This document shows positions 1 to 8,319 of a stretch of 64,000 nucleotides of DNA, in pieces. The DNA is taken from NCBI RefSeq assembly GCF_003710825.1, contig NZ_RHHQ01000021.1, forward strand, positions 1-64,000, in the 5' to 3' direction. Position numbers and translations under genes: made by a program. This DNA comes from Brevibacillus fluminis. Lineage in GTDB: Bacteria > Bacillota > Bacilli > Brevibacillales > Brevibacillaceae. A model generated the notes under the pieces. That model worked only from the letters and a program-made list of their open reading frames with translations. It did no database searches and had not been told where the DNA came from. The number at the start of each line of letters is the position of its first letter. Position 1 is the first letter of the stretch.

Positions 1-52
1 CAGAATGTCCAAAATGGATAAGCGGTTCGTGTAAAAATCCACTTAACAAGAA

Positions 53-118
53 GAGAAACCCCCAAATAACATGGGGTTTCTCGACAATCTGAACAACCAG
101 GAATCCTGGTTGTTTTTT
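53..118 (+). terminator. Tandem hairpins ending a gene left of the window
   Basis: Two consecutive inverted repeats are visible. The first pairs 53-62 with 73-82 (GAGAAACCCC / GGGGTTTCTC). The second pairs 92-101 with 105-114 (AACAACCAGG / CCTGGTTGTT) and runs into six T residues, the form of an intrinsic terminator. It would end transcription of a gene that lies outside the window. Between 119 and 237 I see no gene and no convincing promoter. Confidence 0.75.
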
Positions 119-237
119 CTTTGTCCGCCTGAAAATCGCCCAGCTTGTAACAAAGTGGACGAATTCTAGATGGGGTTTATAGCCCGGTTGGGCCATACGA
201 ACCGAACGGGTAATTTGCTATGATCGTAAAGGAAAAG

Positions 238-1566
238 ATGAGACGGATGGTGGTGATGGCGATGAAACACATCAGGATGGTTCTCTCGTTCGCTATCCTT
301 TTTCTCCTGTGCTTACAGACGCCAAGCGTATCGGCACATGCCGGCTTGGTGGGAACAAGCCCGAAAAACGGGGAGATTGTCAAAGCTGCGCCGACGAAAA
401 TTACGTTGCGTTTCACTGAAACGTTGGAGCCAGGTTTAGTTTCCATCCGTTTGTACGATTGGAACGCAAATGAAATTAGCATTGAAAAGCCGAAGCTGCA
501 GCGCGGCGATGCATCCACGGTTTACGCCGATCTGCCCACACTGGCGCAGGGCTCCTATACGGTTGTATGGTCGGTCGTTTCGGAGGACGGTCATCCGGTC
601 AAAGATACGCTGCTGTTTTCCGTCGGCGTCAAAAGCGCGAGTGTGAAAGCGCCGAATGAAAACCCGAATGCGAAATACGCAGCATCGCTGAACAGCCTGT
701 TCTTGATTATTACCCGATATGTGACGCAAGGAATGATCTTGTTAATGGGCGGGCTGGTTTTTGTCTCATGGCGGGCAGCCAAGCATTCGCTTCCGTCCTT
801 CCGGGAGATACTGGGCAAAAACATGATGTACAGCTGGTTGCTGCCATTGCTTGGCATGCTTATGCTGTGGCTGCTGTATGAGGCGACTTTGCCGGAAGTC
901 AATCTTACGAAAGCGCTGCTGAATGGCGACTGGGGGCTGCTTGGGCAATCGCCGTTCGCCGTCATGATTCTCGTATCGACGTTGCTCCTGCTGCTTACGG
1001 CAATTCCGAGAATGGAAACAGGGTGGTACATCACCATGTGGCTGCTGGTCGTGACGGTTCAGGCATTGGGCGGTCATGTGTGGGGAATCGAACCGCTGGC
1101 ACTATCGATCATTGCGCGCGTTATGCATGTTTTGACCGTGTCGCTCTGGCTAGGAGCCCTGTTTTACCTGGTGTTGATCAGCGTGCAAGGCAAGCGTGAA
1201 AATGCGCCGTTCAAAGCATTTTTCCTGCGCTTGGTGGCGGTTGCAGCTTTCTGCACATTGGCGTCCGGTGCGGTTTTGCTTATGATCCAAACCGATTTTT
1301 CCAGCATTATCGGCAGTACCGGAACATGGAGCTGTCTGCTGCTTGGCAAGCTGCTTGCAGTGGCTGCTATGCTTTTCCTCGCTTGGCGCCAGACACGAAG
1401 CTGGCGTGGAGGCGAATCTTTGAAACAGACGCTTTTACGCGTAGAAACAATCTTGGGGCTGATCGCTCTGTTGGCAGGCGTATGGATGAGTCAAACGCAA
1501 TATCCGCTTCCTGCCGCTGCGCACGATCATCAACATGTTGAATACAAACAGGGGGAATCGAAATGA
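238..1566 (+). CDS. ycnJ: CopC-CopD fusion copper resistance/uptake protein (YcnJ-like)
   Basis: A roughly 442-residue membrane protein. After a signal peptide ending SVSAHAG, a CopC-like beta domain (about 30-130) starts with the copper-ligand histidine of SAHAGL and contains SEDGHPV; a CopD-like domain with about eight membrane segments follows. CopC/CopD proteins move copper across the membrane, and the B. subtilis relative YcnJ is a copper importer. The tail is His-rich (AHDHQHVEYKQ). The stop overlaps the next start by four bases (ATGA), so the two genes are probably coupled. The start is uncertain: ATG 238 follows AAAGGA closely, while ATG 262 begins the cleaner signal peptide MKHIRMVL. 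A copper repressor such as ycnK is not present here. Confidence 0.85.
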   Translation: MRRMVVMAMKHIRMVLSFAILFLLCLQTPSVSAHAGLVGTSPKNGEIVKAAPTKITLRFTETLEPGLVSIRLYDWNANEISIEKPKLQRGDASTVYADLPTLAQGSYTVVWSVVSEDGHPVKDTLLFSVGVKSASVKAPNENPNAKYAASLNSLFLIITRYVTQGMILLMGGLVFVSWRAAKHSLPSFREILGKNMMYSWLLPLLGMLMLWLLYEATLPEVNLTKALLNGDWGLLGQSPFAVMILVSTLLLLLTAIPRMETGWYITMWLLVVTVQALGGHVWGIEPLALSIIARVMHVLTVSLWLGALFYLVLISVQGKRENAPFKAFFLRLVAVAAFCTLASGAVLLMIQTDFSSIIGSTGTWSCLLLGKLLAVAAMLFLAWRQTRSWRGGESLKQTLLRVETILGLIALLAGVWMSQTQYPLPAAAHDHQHVEYKQGESK

Positions 1567-2177
1567 AAGTACAAAAATGGTTGAGCAGCATTCTGTTGAC
1601 GGGCGCTATTTTGACACTGGCTACTACAGCGCAAGCGCATGTGAATGTATACCCGAAAGAAACGACGACCGGAGCTTATGAAAAATACACCGTCCGCGTG
1701 CCGGTTGAAAAAGATGTGAACACCACGAAAGTGCGTCTGGAATTCCCGGATAATGTAAAAGTTAGCACGGTAATGCCGATTCCTGGGTGGGACTATGCAT
1801 TCGAGAAGGACTCGGAGGGACGGAACAAAGCCATCACGTGGACGGCGACAGCGGGAGGCATCAAGTCTCACGAGTTCATGGAGTTCGCGTTCGTTGGCGC
1901 CAATCCGAAGGAAACGGGCTCATTAACATGGAAAGCGTATCAAACGTATGCAGACGGGGAAACGGTCGAGTGGACCGGTGACAAAGATTCCAAAACGCCG
2001 GCATCGGTTACGACCGTGAATGCAGGTGCGGGCGAGGATGATCATGGGGCTGCGCAAACGGCAGCGCCAGCTCAAGCAGCCGCACAAACTGGCGGAAGCA
2101 GCAATACGCTGCCAACCGTGCTTGCAGGTTTGGCTCTGCTCGTCGCGATCATCGGCTTCTTCAGAAAGAAAGCATAA
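1563..2177 (+). CDS. ycnI: YcnI-family (DUF1775) copper-associated protein
   Basis: 204 residues: a signal peptide ending TTAQA, then mature AHVNVYPKET, whose near N-terminal histidine is the copper-binding feature of this family. A DUF1775 beta-sandwich (about 25-150) is followed by an Ala/Gln-rich linker, a C-terminal membrane helix (LPTVLAGLALLVAIIGFF) and a short RKKA tail. This places the domain outside the cell, anchored to the membrane. In B. subtilis ycnI sits in the ycnKJI copper operon, and here it likewise follows ycnJ with a four-base overlap. A role as extracytoplasmic copper metallochaperone for the CopC/CopD protein is inferred from the family and the linkage. Confidence 0.85.
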   Translation: MKVQKWLSSILLTGAILTLATTAQAHVNVYPKETTTGAYEKYTVRVPVEKDVNTTKVRLEFPDNVKVSTVMPIPGWDYAFEKDSEGRNKAITWTATAGGIKSHEFMEFAFVGANPKETGSLTWKAYQTYADGETVEWTGDKDSKTPASVTTVNAGAGEDDHGAAQTAAPAQAAAQTGGSSNTLPTVLAGLALLVAIIGFFRKKA

Positions 2178-2185
2178 GCAAGCTT

Positions 2186-2233
2186 GATTAGAAAACCTGG
2201 CTACGCCATGCTTTTTGGCGGAGCCGCGGTTGC
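2186..2233. repeat. Solo half-copy of a fold-back repeat
   Basis: This 48-bp stretch is an exact reverse complement of 45764-45811. It can form a hairpin: GGCTACGCCA pairs with TGGCGGAGCC around GCTTTT, with one mismatch. At the other locus the same unit is one arm of a longer imperfect palindrome; here only the arm is present, just after the ycnI stop. Confidence 0.85.
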
Positions 2234-2245
2234 TCTGTAGAACAT

Positions 2246-2278
2246 AAAAAAGGCATCTCCTATGCGGGGATGCCTTTT
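2246..2278. terminator. Bidirectional terminator between ycnI and the MATE gene
   Basis: AAAAGGCATC pairs with GATGCCTTTT, flanked by A and T runs so that it can act on both strands. The MATE stop codon (2260-2262) lies inside the hairpin, so the last MATE codons form one arm. Confidence 0.75.
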
Positions 2279-3648
2279 ACTTCTGCCATAGTCATTTTGC
2301 GGAAGCGGCTGTGGAAGCGGAAGAATAGGAAGAGGGCCCGGACATACACATCAAGGGTAATGCCCAGCCATACGCCGGTAATGCCCCAACCCATGTGGAT
2401 TCCGAGTAGATAGATGCAGGCCATCCGCACCAGCCACATGCCGATGAAGGTGCTGTACATCGGTGTCTTCGTATCGCCGGATCCTTGCAGCGAGCTGGTG
2501 AGAATCAACAGCAACGCCAGTCCAGGCTGATAGGCGGCCATAAAGCGCAGGGCGATCACGACCATGTTGGCAATCACCGGGTCAGTGGTAAAGAAGGAAG
2601 CGATCAGGGGAGCGAGCACAAAGAGCAAGATGCCCACGATCGTCATCAAACAAGTCGCTAAGCCCATGTTGAGAAAGGCATAGGATCGCGATTCAGAGAA
2701 CCTTTTCGCGCCCACCAGCTGCCCAACCAGGATTGAGGTGGCTACCTCGAAGCCGACACCAGCCAGCACCACCATCATTTCCATGTTGGAGGCGATCATA
2801 TGGGCCGCATAGGCGTTGGTGCCGATATTGATGATCAAGCTGTAATAGAGAATGACGCCGAACCGCATCAAGAGTCGCTCGATCATGACCGGTGTAGACA
2901 GCTTGAGAATCGGCACGGTAAACGGGCTTTTGGTATACGGATGGTCATTCGGATGCTTGGAGAAAATGGCGAGATCGGATTTTTTCAGCGAATACAGCAA
3001 GGCAACGCTGCCGATCGCGCGGGCGAGGACTGTCGCACACGCTGCACCGGCTACCCCTAGACCTGCGAATTGGCCGATTCCGTAAATAAATACATAATCG
3101 AACGGAATGTGGATCAAATTGACCCACAGGCTGACTTTCATCGGCGTTTTGGTATCTCCACTCGCTCGAATGATGCTGCCGGCGATAATCATGATCGACA
3201 TAAAAATAGTGGGAATTCCGACAATTCGGAAGTAGGCGGCTCCATCCTTGAGCACAGTGGGTTCTGCCCCCATCAGTTGAAGTAACGGTTCGGCAAAGAG
3301 AAACGTGATGATCCCGAACAAAATGCCTAACAGGACGGCCAAAAAGATCGATTGCCGGGCAATCCCGCGCGCCCGTTCATAATCTCCAGCCCCAATGCTG
3401 CGGGTAATCAGAGAGGAGGCGGATACCCCCATCGCCAGGCTAACGGCCATATAAACCGACATGAACGCGTTGGCGACGCCGGCAGCGGCTACCTCAACAC
3501 TGCCCAGCCGGGAAACGAACAAAATATCGACGAAGCCGACCAGTGCCTGCAGGATTTGCTCCGTCATGGCAGGCAATGCTAAAGTGAGAATGATAGAAAT
3601 TTTGGTGCGGAGGGAAGTTTGCCCCTCCTCCGCCAAAGCGGTTGGCAC
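2260..3648 (-). CDS. MATE-family multidrug/Na+ antiporter
   Basis: A polytopic membrane protein of the MatE family with two homologous halves of six segments (LPAMTEQILQALVGFVDILFVSRLG opens the first; a second MatE-type half starts near TVPILKLSTPVMIERL). These proteins export cationic drugs or toxins using a Na+ or H+ gradient; the substrate cannot be read from sequence. Open frame continues upstream to 3786, but that extension would be encoded by the 98-bp repeat and by sequence without a ribosome site. GTG at 3648 has GAGGAA nine bases upstream and gives 462 residues, the usual family length. ATG 3669 is the alternative. An extended -10 (TGTTATGAT, 3712-3720) lies upstream. Confidence 0.85.
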   Translation of the reverse strand: MPTALAEEGQTSLRTKISIILTLALPAMTEQILQALVGFVDILFVSRLGSVEVAAAGVANAFMSVYMAVSLAMGVSASSLITRSIGAGDYERARGIARQSIFLAVLLGILFGIITFLFAEPLLQLMGAEPTVLKDGAAYFRIVGIPTIFMSIMIIAGSIIRASGDTKTPMKVSLWVNLIHIPFDYVFIYGIGQFAGLGVAGAACATVLARAIGSVALLYSLKKSDLAIFSKHPNDHPYTKSPFTVPILKLSTPVMIERLLMRFGVILYYSLIINIGTNAYAAHMIASNMEMMVVLAGVGFEVATSILVGQLVGAKRFSESRSYAFLNMGLATCLMTIVGILLFVLAPLIASFFTTDPVIANMVVIALRFMAAYQPGLALLLILTSSLQGSGDTKTPMYSTFIGMWLVRMACIYLLGIHMGWGITGVWLGITLDVYVRALFLFFRFHSRFRKMTMAEVKGIPA

Positions 3649-3711
3649 AACAATCACTTCCTCATGCATTCTTGTATCATAAGCTTGGCGCAGCTGAGTT
3701 TGCTCCCTGAA

Positions 3712-3720
3712 ATCATAACA
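3712..3720 (-). promoter_or_regulatory. Extended -10 element for the MATE gene
   Basis: On the minus strand the sequence reads TGTTATGAT, a TGn extended -10 with five of six consensus bases, about 60 bases before the chosen start. No good -35 is seen. It would put transcription start downstream of the 98-bp repeat, so the repeat would not be in the mRNA. Confidence 0.35.
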
Positions 3721-3763
3721 GAGAAACGCCAAAATAGCTTCTATCGATTGTATTTTTTTTATG

Positions 3764-3861
3764 AAAAACGTCTCGACGTTTTTCATTAGATTGAATGTGA
3801 CCGCTTGCGGTCAGCACTTTTGTCCCCCGATGAGAGGGGGAAAACGGTTATGACCGTTTTT
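3764..3861 (-). repeat. 98-bp four-palindrome repeat, copy A
   Basis: 95 of 98 positions match the reverse complement of 37258-37355. The copy contains four palindromes in series: AAAAACGTC-TC-GACGTTTTT, GACCGC-TT-GCGGTC, CCCCC-N7-GGGGG and AAAACGGTTATGACCGTTTT (one mismatch here, perfect in the other copy). It lies in the divergent gap between the MATE gene and rluF. It has the same orientation relative to the MATE gene as copy B has relative to the orphan gene at 37379. No ORF is contained. Confidence 0.9.
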
Positions 3862-3895
3862 GCAAGGCTAAGACGAAGAAGGTGAAAAGCTTCCT

Positions 3896-4594
3896 ATGAG
3901 GATCAACAAATTTATTAGCGAAACGGGTATCTGTTCGAGGCGGGAAGCGGACAAGTGGATCGAAAGCAAGCGGGTGACCATCAACGGGGTTATTGCCGAT
4001 CTGGGTAGCCAGGCAGAACCGGGTGACGATGTACGAGTTGACGGCAAACCGATCGGTGTGAAAAAAGCGCCGGTCTACATCGCCGTGCACAAGCCTGTCG
4101 GCATCACATGTACGACAGAGCAGCACATTCAGGGTAATATCGTCGATTTCGTCAACCACCGAGAGCGCATTTTCCCGATCGGGCGGCTGGATAAGGATTC
4201 GGAAGGCCTGATTTTGATGACCAATGACGGGGACATCGTGAACAAAATTTTGCGCGCCGAGAACAATCATGAAAAAGAGTACATTGTCACGGTGGACAAG
4301 CGCATTACGCCCGAGTTTTTGCGCGGCATGGCCTCTGGCGTCAAAATTTTGGGGACGGTCACCAAGCGCTGCAAGGTTCAGCAGGTGGATGAGTATGTCT
4401 TCCAAATCATCCTGACACAAGGGTTGAATCGGCAAATCCGGCGCATGTGCGAAGCGTTTGGCTACCAGGTAAAGCGGTTGAAGCGCGTGCGGATCATGAA
4501 CATCCAGCTAGGCAACTTGAAAAAAGGGACATGGCGCAATCTCGAGCCAAAGGAACTGAAAACGCTATTTGCTGAAATTGGGTATCGGCAGTAA
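3896..4594 (+). CDS. rluF: 23S rRNA pseudouridine synthase, RluF type
   Basis: 232 residues of the RsuA/RluB/E/F family. An N-terminal S4 RNA-binding domain (MRINKFISETGICSRREADKW) precedes the catalytic domain with GRLDKDSEGL, where Asp99 is the catalytic residue. The stretch LTQGLNRQIRRMCEAFGY is typical of RluF-type enzymes, which isomerise uridine 2604 of 23S rRNA in E. coli. A purine-rich AAGAAGGTG precedes ATG 3896. The gene stands alone, divergent from the MATE gene and convergent with thiN across a shared terminator. The exact target nucleotide is inferred from the family. Confidence 0.88.
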   Translation: MRINKFISETGICSRREADKWIESKRVTINGVIADLGSQAEPGDDVRVDGKPIGVKKAPVYIAVHKPVGITCTTEQHIQGNIVDFVNHRERIFPIGRLDKDSEGLILMTNDGDIVNKILRAENNHEKEYIVTVDKRITPEFLRGMASGVKILGTVTKRCKVQQVDEYVFQIILTQGLNRQIRRMCEAFGYQVKRLKRVRIMNIQLGNLKKGTWRNLEPKELKTLFAEIGYRQ

Positions 4595-4604
4595 GACTAA
4601 AAGC

Positions 4605-4653
4605 AAAAAAGCATCCCCTTCCACATGACAGCGGTGGAGCGGAATGCTTTTTT
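4605..4653. terminator. Bidirectional terminator between rluF and thiN
   Basis: An A run, then GCATCCCCTTCCAC pairing imperfectly with GTGGAGCGGAATGC, then a T run. The symmetry lets it end both convergent transcripts. Confidence 0.8.
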
Positions 4654-4666
4654 GCATGTAAAGAGG

Positions 4667-5311
4667 TTAATCACGGCTTTGAATGACAAGCAGATAGCCG
4701 CTGTCGATCTCTACCGTCCCCATATCGGCAACCAGCACATTGCTGATGCCAAGCGACTGTCCGATGGTGAGAGTCGCCTTGTGCAGCGGGTATTGAAAGC
4801 CTGTGAGCGTAATTCCCGTCACATCCATGGTGAGCGGCAGGAGTGATACGTGGGAGAAGCGGCTTTTGCGAAGCTGCACCGTGCGATCGATCAAAAGCAG
4901 CTCGTTGGTTTCGTCGACGATGCGGCACGGGATGCCTTGCTCCAGGGCGATGCGTAGCAGATGCACATTCGCCAGGCTATGGTCGAAGCGGGTGCCGAGC
5001 ACGCCAAGCATTACGATTTCCCGAGGCCGATGCTCAAGTGCCCAGAAAAAGCCCATCTCTGTATCGGTCAGATCCTTCATGATCGGATCGCAGGCGTCCA
5101 GCTCCGGGCAGCTGTTTTTGATTTCCTGCAGTTCTTCTGCGGTAACCGAGTCGAAATCACCCAAGGCAAAATGGGGGGGAAGGCCGCGTCGGACCAAAAA
5201 GAGCGCCCCGCGGTCGATTCCCACCAGAACATCGTCGGCCTGAATATCCGTTACGGCCCAGTCGCCCAGATTGCCGCCGCTAAACAGTAAAATACGTCGA
5301 TTGGAATACAT
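4667..5311 (-). CDS. thiN: Thiamine pyrophosphokinase
   Basis: 214 residues. Family signatures are GGNLGDW, GIDRGA, LGDFDSV and KDLTDTEMG; these carboxylate clusters bind Mg-ATP and thiamine. LGVLGTRFDHSLAN is the conserved GxxGxRxDHxLxN segment. The enzyme transfers pyrophosphate from ATP to thiamine, giving thiamine diphosphate. The frame extends upstream to 5482, but ATG 5311 has AAGAGGGAC upstream and starts right at the conserved domain. It lies between rluF (convergent) and the D,D-carboxypeptidase gene, not in the ribosome-assembly cluster where B. subtilis thiN sits. Confidence 0.88.
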   Translation of the reverse strand: MYSNRRILLFSGGNLGDWAVTDIQADDVLVGIDRGALFLVRRGLPPHFALGDFDSVTAEELQEIKNSCPELDACDPIMKDLTDTEMGFFWALEHRPREIVMLGVLGTRFDHSLANVHLLRIALEQGIPCRIVDETNELLLIDRTVQLRKSRFSHVSLLPLTMDVTGITLTGFQYPLHKATLTIGQSLGISNVLVADMGTVEIDSGYLLVIQSRD

Positions 5312-5409
5312 GTTGTCGTCCCTCTTTGTTTCTAACGTTCGTGTTGATTTGAAATGATCATACCACGATCGGGAAGAGTGAACAAAGCGTGAATGGGCGA
5401 TGTGGCGCT

Positions 5410-6327
5410 CTATACGCCCACGTGTCTGATGTACGTATTGATAAACTGATGGATGTTGGTGAGAAACGGTGGAATGTACCATTTTTCAAAGCCGTACGCG
5501 AGCAGCTTCTTTGTCTCGATAAATCGTGCCGTCTCATCAGATGCACCCATGACGACCGAAATCAGCCGCTTGTTTCCGAGTTTGGCCGTTCCTGCAAAAC
5601 AATAGCCGGCTTGGTTGGTATAACCTGTCTTGAGGCCGTCTACTCCTTCAAATTGGATATCGGGATTGTTGGACGTGAGCATCATGTTGGTGCTGGTCAC
5701 GCGGATTCCATCGTAATCGAGTTGGGAGGAGGACAGCCGCGTCGTCTCCAACACTTCCGGGTAATCGTTGATCAAGCGGTAGGCGAGCTGTGCGACGTCA
5801 TGGGCGGTCATCACGGTCGATTGCGTGCCTTCTAAACCGGTTGCATTCACAAAGTGCGCATCGTCGGACAACCCCAATTCTTTCGCTTTCTGGTTCATCA
5901 GCTCCGCGAAGTTGGACTCACTGCCCGCAATCTCTTCCGCAAGCGTCACAGCTGCATTGTTTGCAGACGAGATGACCATAGCCTGATAAAGATCGTGGAT
6001 GGTTAAGGTGTCTCCATGATGTACGGCGATTTTGGCTGCTTCCTCCTCGAGCCGTGCATTTGTGATCGGAACGCGGTCATCCCATTTGAGCGATCCGTCA
6101 TGAATTTTCCCCAAGACAATGTATTCCGTCATCATTTTGGACATGCTCGCAGGCGGCAAGGGAGTGTCGCTATTGAGGGAATAGAGCAGCTTCCCGTTGT
6201 TGGCGTCCATGAGAACAGCTGCTTTGGCGACGACAGTAGGTGTATTTTCACGCCAATGGCGAACGGTAACAAACAAGATGACGATAACGAGGATGAAAAG
6301 GAATAAGCGCCTAGTAGAAAATTGCAT
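5410..6327 (-). CDS. D-alanyl-D-alanine carboxypeptidase (peptidase S11)
   Basis: 305 residues with an N-terminal membrane helix (LFLFILVIVILFVTV) and the three active-site motifs of low-molecular-weight penicillin-binding proteins: S61-M-S-K64, S121-A-N and K233-T-G. It trims the terminal D-Ala from peptidoglycan stem peptides outside the cell. The protein ends about 70 residues after KTG and lacks the C-terminal beta domain of DacA/DacF, so anchoring is by the N-terminal helix. AAGGAG precedes ATG 6327. It lies downstream of and co-oriented with a VanR/VanS-like pair, separated from it by a terminator. Confidence 0.88.
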   Translation of the reverse strand: MQFSTRRLFLFILVIVILFVTVRHWRENTPTVVAKAAVLMDANNGKLLYSLNSDTPLPPASMSKMMTEYIVLGKIHDGSLKWDDRVPITNARLEEEAAKIAVHHGDTLTIHDLYQAMVISSANNAAVTLAEEIAGSESNFAELMNQKAKELGLSDDAHFVNATGLEGTQSTVMTAHDVAQLAYRLINDYPEVLETTRLSSSQLDYDGIRVTSTNMMLTSNNPDIQFEGVDGLKTGYTNQAGYCFAGTAKLGNKRLISVVMGASDETARFIETKKLLAYGFEKWYIPPFLTNIHQFINTYIRHVGV

Positions 6328-6440
6328 GCTCTTGAACTCCTTCTTGTAAAAAATCGCTTTGCTCCATACTGGAACAGTATAAAAGTCAAAGTACAAGAAG
6401 GCGGAAAGAAAAAGTAAAGAAAACCTAAAGATTTTTCTAA

Positions 6441-6470
6441 ATAAAAATTAGCCCCTTTTTAGGAAGGGGC
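6441..6470 (-). terminator. Terminator after the histidine kinase gene
   Basis: On the minus strand GCCCCTT-N6-AAGGGGC is followed by TAATTTTTATTT. The kinase stop codon (6459-6461) lies in the loop. It would limit read-through into the carboxypeptidase gene rather than block it fully. Confidence 0.7.
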
Positions 6471-7634
6471 GGATCCATTCAGACTCTTCAATTTAACGGT
6501 AAAGATCGTTTTTTCCGAATCGCTGTAGGCGGTGATGCTGCCTTCATGCAAGTCGATGATGCCCTTGGCGATCGCAAGCCCCAGGCCAGTTCCCCCGGTG
6601 TACTCTGAACGCGATTTTTCAATGCGGTAAAAGCGCTCAAAAATGTGCGGCAAGTCGATGCTGGGGATTGGTTCGCCATAGTTGGTCACATCGATGACGA
6701 TATGCTCGTCCTCTTCGCGGGCAGATACGTCGACATAACCGCCGTTTTTTCCGTAGCGGATGGCGTTTTGCAGTAAATTCTCGAATACGCGCGCCAGCTT
6801 GTTGCTGTCCCCAAGCACCATCAGCTTGTCCATGGAGACTTCGGAGCGGCATTCCATCTGCGCCTCTTGCAGCTGCAGGCGGAACTGGACGATCAGCTGG
6901 CCCAGCATCTCGGCCATGTTGATCGGGATTTTGGTGATTGCGAGACCGGTATTTTGTACGCGCGTGTATTCGAACAAGTCATTGATCAGCGTGTTTAAAC
7001 GCGTGACTTTTTGATAGGCGATCTGAATGTAATAACGCAGCTCCAGCTCGTCTTTATAACGGTCTTGCTCGATGAGCCCAAGGTAGCCGATAATCGAGGT
7101 CAAAGGCGTGCGCAAGTCGTGCGACACGTTGGTGATCAGGTCGTTTTTCGCTTGCTCGGAGCGTCGTTCTTCCTCAACAGCCAGCTTCAGCTGGGCGACA
7201 AGACGATTGATGTCTTTCGCCAGCTGCTTGGTATGCTCGTTGCCGTGCGTGGTGATGCAGACCTGGTGATCGAAATGGCCGTCTGCAATGAAACCAATTT
7301 CGGTGATCAACTGCTGCAGGCAGCGCTCCTCATACTTGCGTTTCTCATATCGGTAAAACAGATACAGGTAAAATAAAAATACGCTGAACAGAAACAAGTA
7401 ATACAGCAAGGTGACACCGAGCGATTCGGTCAGCTGATAAAATTTTCCCGCGCCGACAAGGCTAATGAACGCATCAAGCAAACCACTTAGTGTAATGGAG
7501 CTGTCGATGAAGCTGAGCACGATGCGATACATCAGGCTGATTGTCAACGCTGTCAGGCCAATGGAAAGGACCAGCATGCGGATGATGCGCCATTTGGGCA
7601 GTAAGAGCAGGAAGCCTAGCTGGTTATTTTTCAA
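6459..7634 (-). CDS. Sensor histidine kinase, VanS-like
   Basis: 391 residues. Two membrane helices (about 17-42 and 73-95) flank a short external loop of about 30 residues. A HAMP-like segment and the dimerisation helix follow, with His172 in NVSHDLRTPLTSIIGYL, then N box (NLLQNAIRYG), F box (HIFERFYRIEKSRS) and G box (GGTGLGLAIAKGI). The H box and the N-terminal half resemble VanS of vancomycin-resistance systems. The small external loop suggests sensing within or near the membrane. The start overlaps the response-regulator stop by 11 bases, so the pair is co-translated. The stimulus is unknown; cell-wall stress is inferred from the neighbouring carboxypeptidase. Confidence 0.88.
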   Translation of the reverse strand: MKNNQLGFLLLLPKWRIIRMLVLSIGLTALTISLMYRIVLSFIDSSITLSGLLDAFISLVGAGKFYQLTESLGVTLLYYLFLFSVFLFYLYLFYRYEKRKYEERCLQQLITEIGFIADGHFDHQVCITTHGNEHTKQLAKDINRLVAQLKLAVEEERRSEQAKNDLITNVSHDLRTPLTSIIGYLGLIEQDRYKDELELRYYIQIAYQKVTRLNTLINDLFEYTRVQNTGLAITKIPINMAEMLGQLIVQFRLQLQEAQMECRSEVSMDKLMVLGDSNKLARVFENLLQNAIRYGKNGGYVDVSAREEDEHIVIDVTNYGEPIPSIDLPHIFERFYRIEKSRSEYTGGTGLGLAIAKGIIDLHEGSITAYSDSEKTIFTVKLKSLNGSAPS

Positions 7635-8319
7635 TTTTGTACCCCACGCCCCAAACGGTTTGGATCAGCTTCTCCCCGTTTGTCGCTTCTTCCAGCTTTT
7701 CCCGCAAGTTGCTGATATGAACCATTACTGTTTTGCTCAAGCCCGCGCCGTTTTCTTTCCACACCAGTTCAAAAATCTCATCGGAGCTGTACACCCGGCC
7801 AGGATGGCTAGCAAGTAGGTACAAAATATCGAATTCAATCGATGTCAGCTTGATGAACTCGTTTTCCACTTTGACCGTATGGTTTTTTTTGCTGATTTCC
7901 AACGAATGAATCCGAATGCAATCCGCGCTGTTTACCTGTGGCGCGCTGCTTTGGAAGGAGGCGCGCCGCAGCAAGGCTTTGACGCGCACAACCAGTTCCA
8001 ACGGATTAAAAGGCTTGATCATGTAATCGTCGGCGCCTGTCATCAAGCCGATGATCTTGTCCATGTCCTCCGCCTTGGCGCTCAGCATGAGAATAGGGAT
8101 ATTCGAGGTTTTGCGCACTTGCTTGCATACCTCCAGCCCGTTTAGCTTGGGCATCATCACATCCAGCACCATGACATCGATTCGCTCCCCAGCGAGCTTG
8201 GTCAACGCTTCTTCACCGTCATAAGCCTTATGAATGTCATAACCTTCATTCCGCAAGTAAACATCCAGAAGATCCACGATCTCCTTGTCATCGTCAATGA
8301 TCAAGACACTTTTATTCAT
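7624..8319 (-). CDS. OmpR/PhoB-family response regulator, VanR-like
   Basis: 231 residues: a receiver domain with the acidic pair DDD (9-11), phospho-acceptor Asp53 (VLDVMMP), a switch Ser (LMLSAK) and Lys in MIKPF, then a C-terminal winged helix ending QTVWGVGYKIEK, very like VanR. It activates or represses target promoters when phosphorylated by the kinase encoded next. The first gene of the pair; about 250 bases separate it from the divergent GNAT gene, room for its promoter, though I see no clear -35/-10 on this strand. Confidence 0.88.
   Translation of the reverse strand: MNKSVLIIDDDKEIVDLLDVYLRNEGYDIHKAYDGEEALTKLAGERIDVMVLDVMMPKLNGLEVCKQVRKTSNIPILMLSAKAEDMDKIIGLMTGADDYMIKPFNPLELVVRVKALLRRASFQSSAPQVNSADCIRIHSLEISKKNHTVKVENEFIKLTSIEFDILYLLASHPGRVYSSDEIFELVWKENGAGLSKTVMVHISNLREKLEEATNGEKLIQTVWGVGYKIEK

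Noticed and set aside
3649..3786. N-terminal extension of the MATE protein to ATG 3786
   Set aside because: It would be encoded partly by the 98-bp repeat, has no ribosome site, and would make the protein longer than the family; GTG 3648 has GAGGAA at correct spacing.
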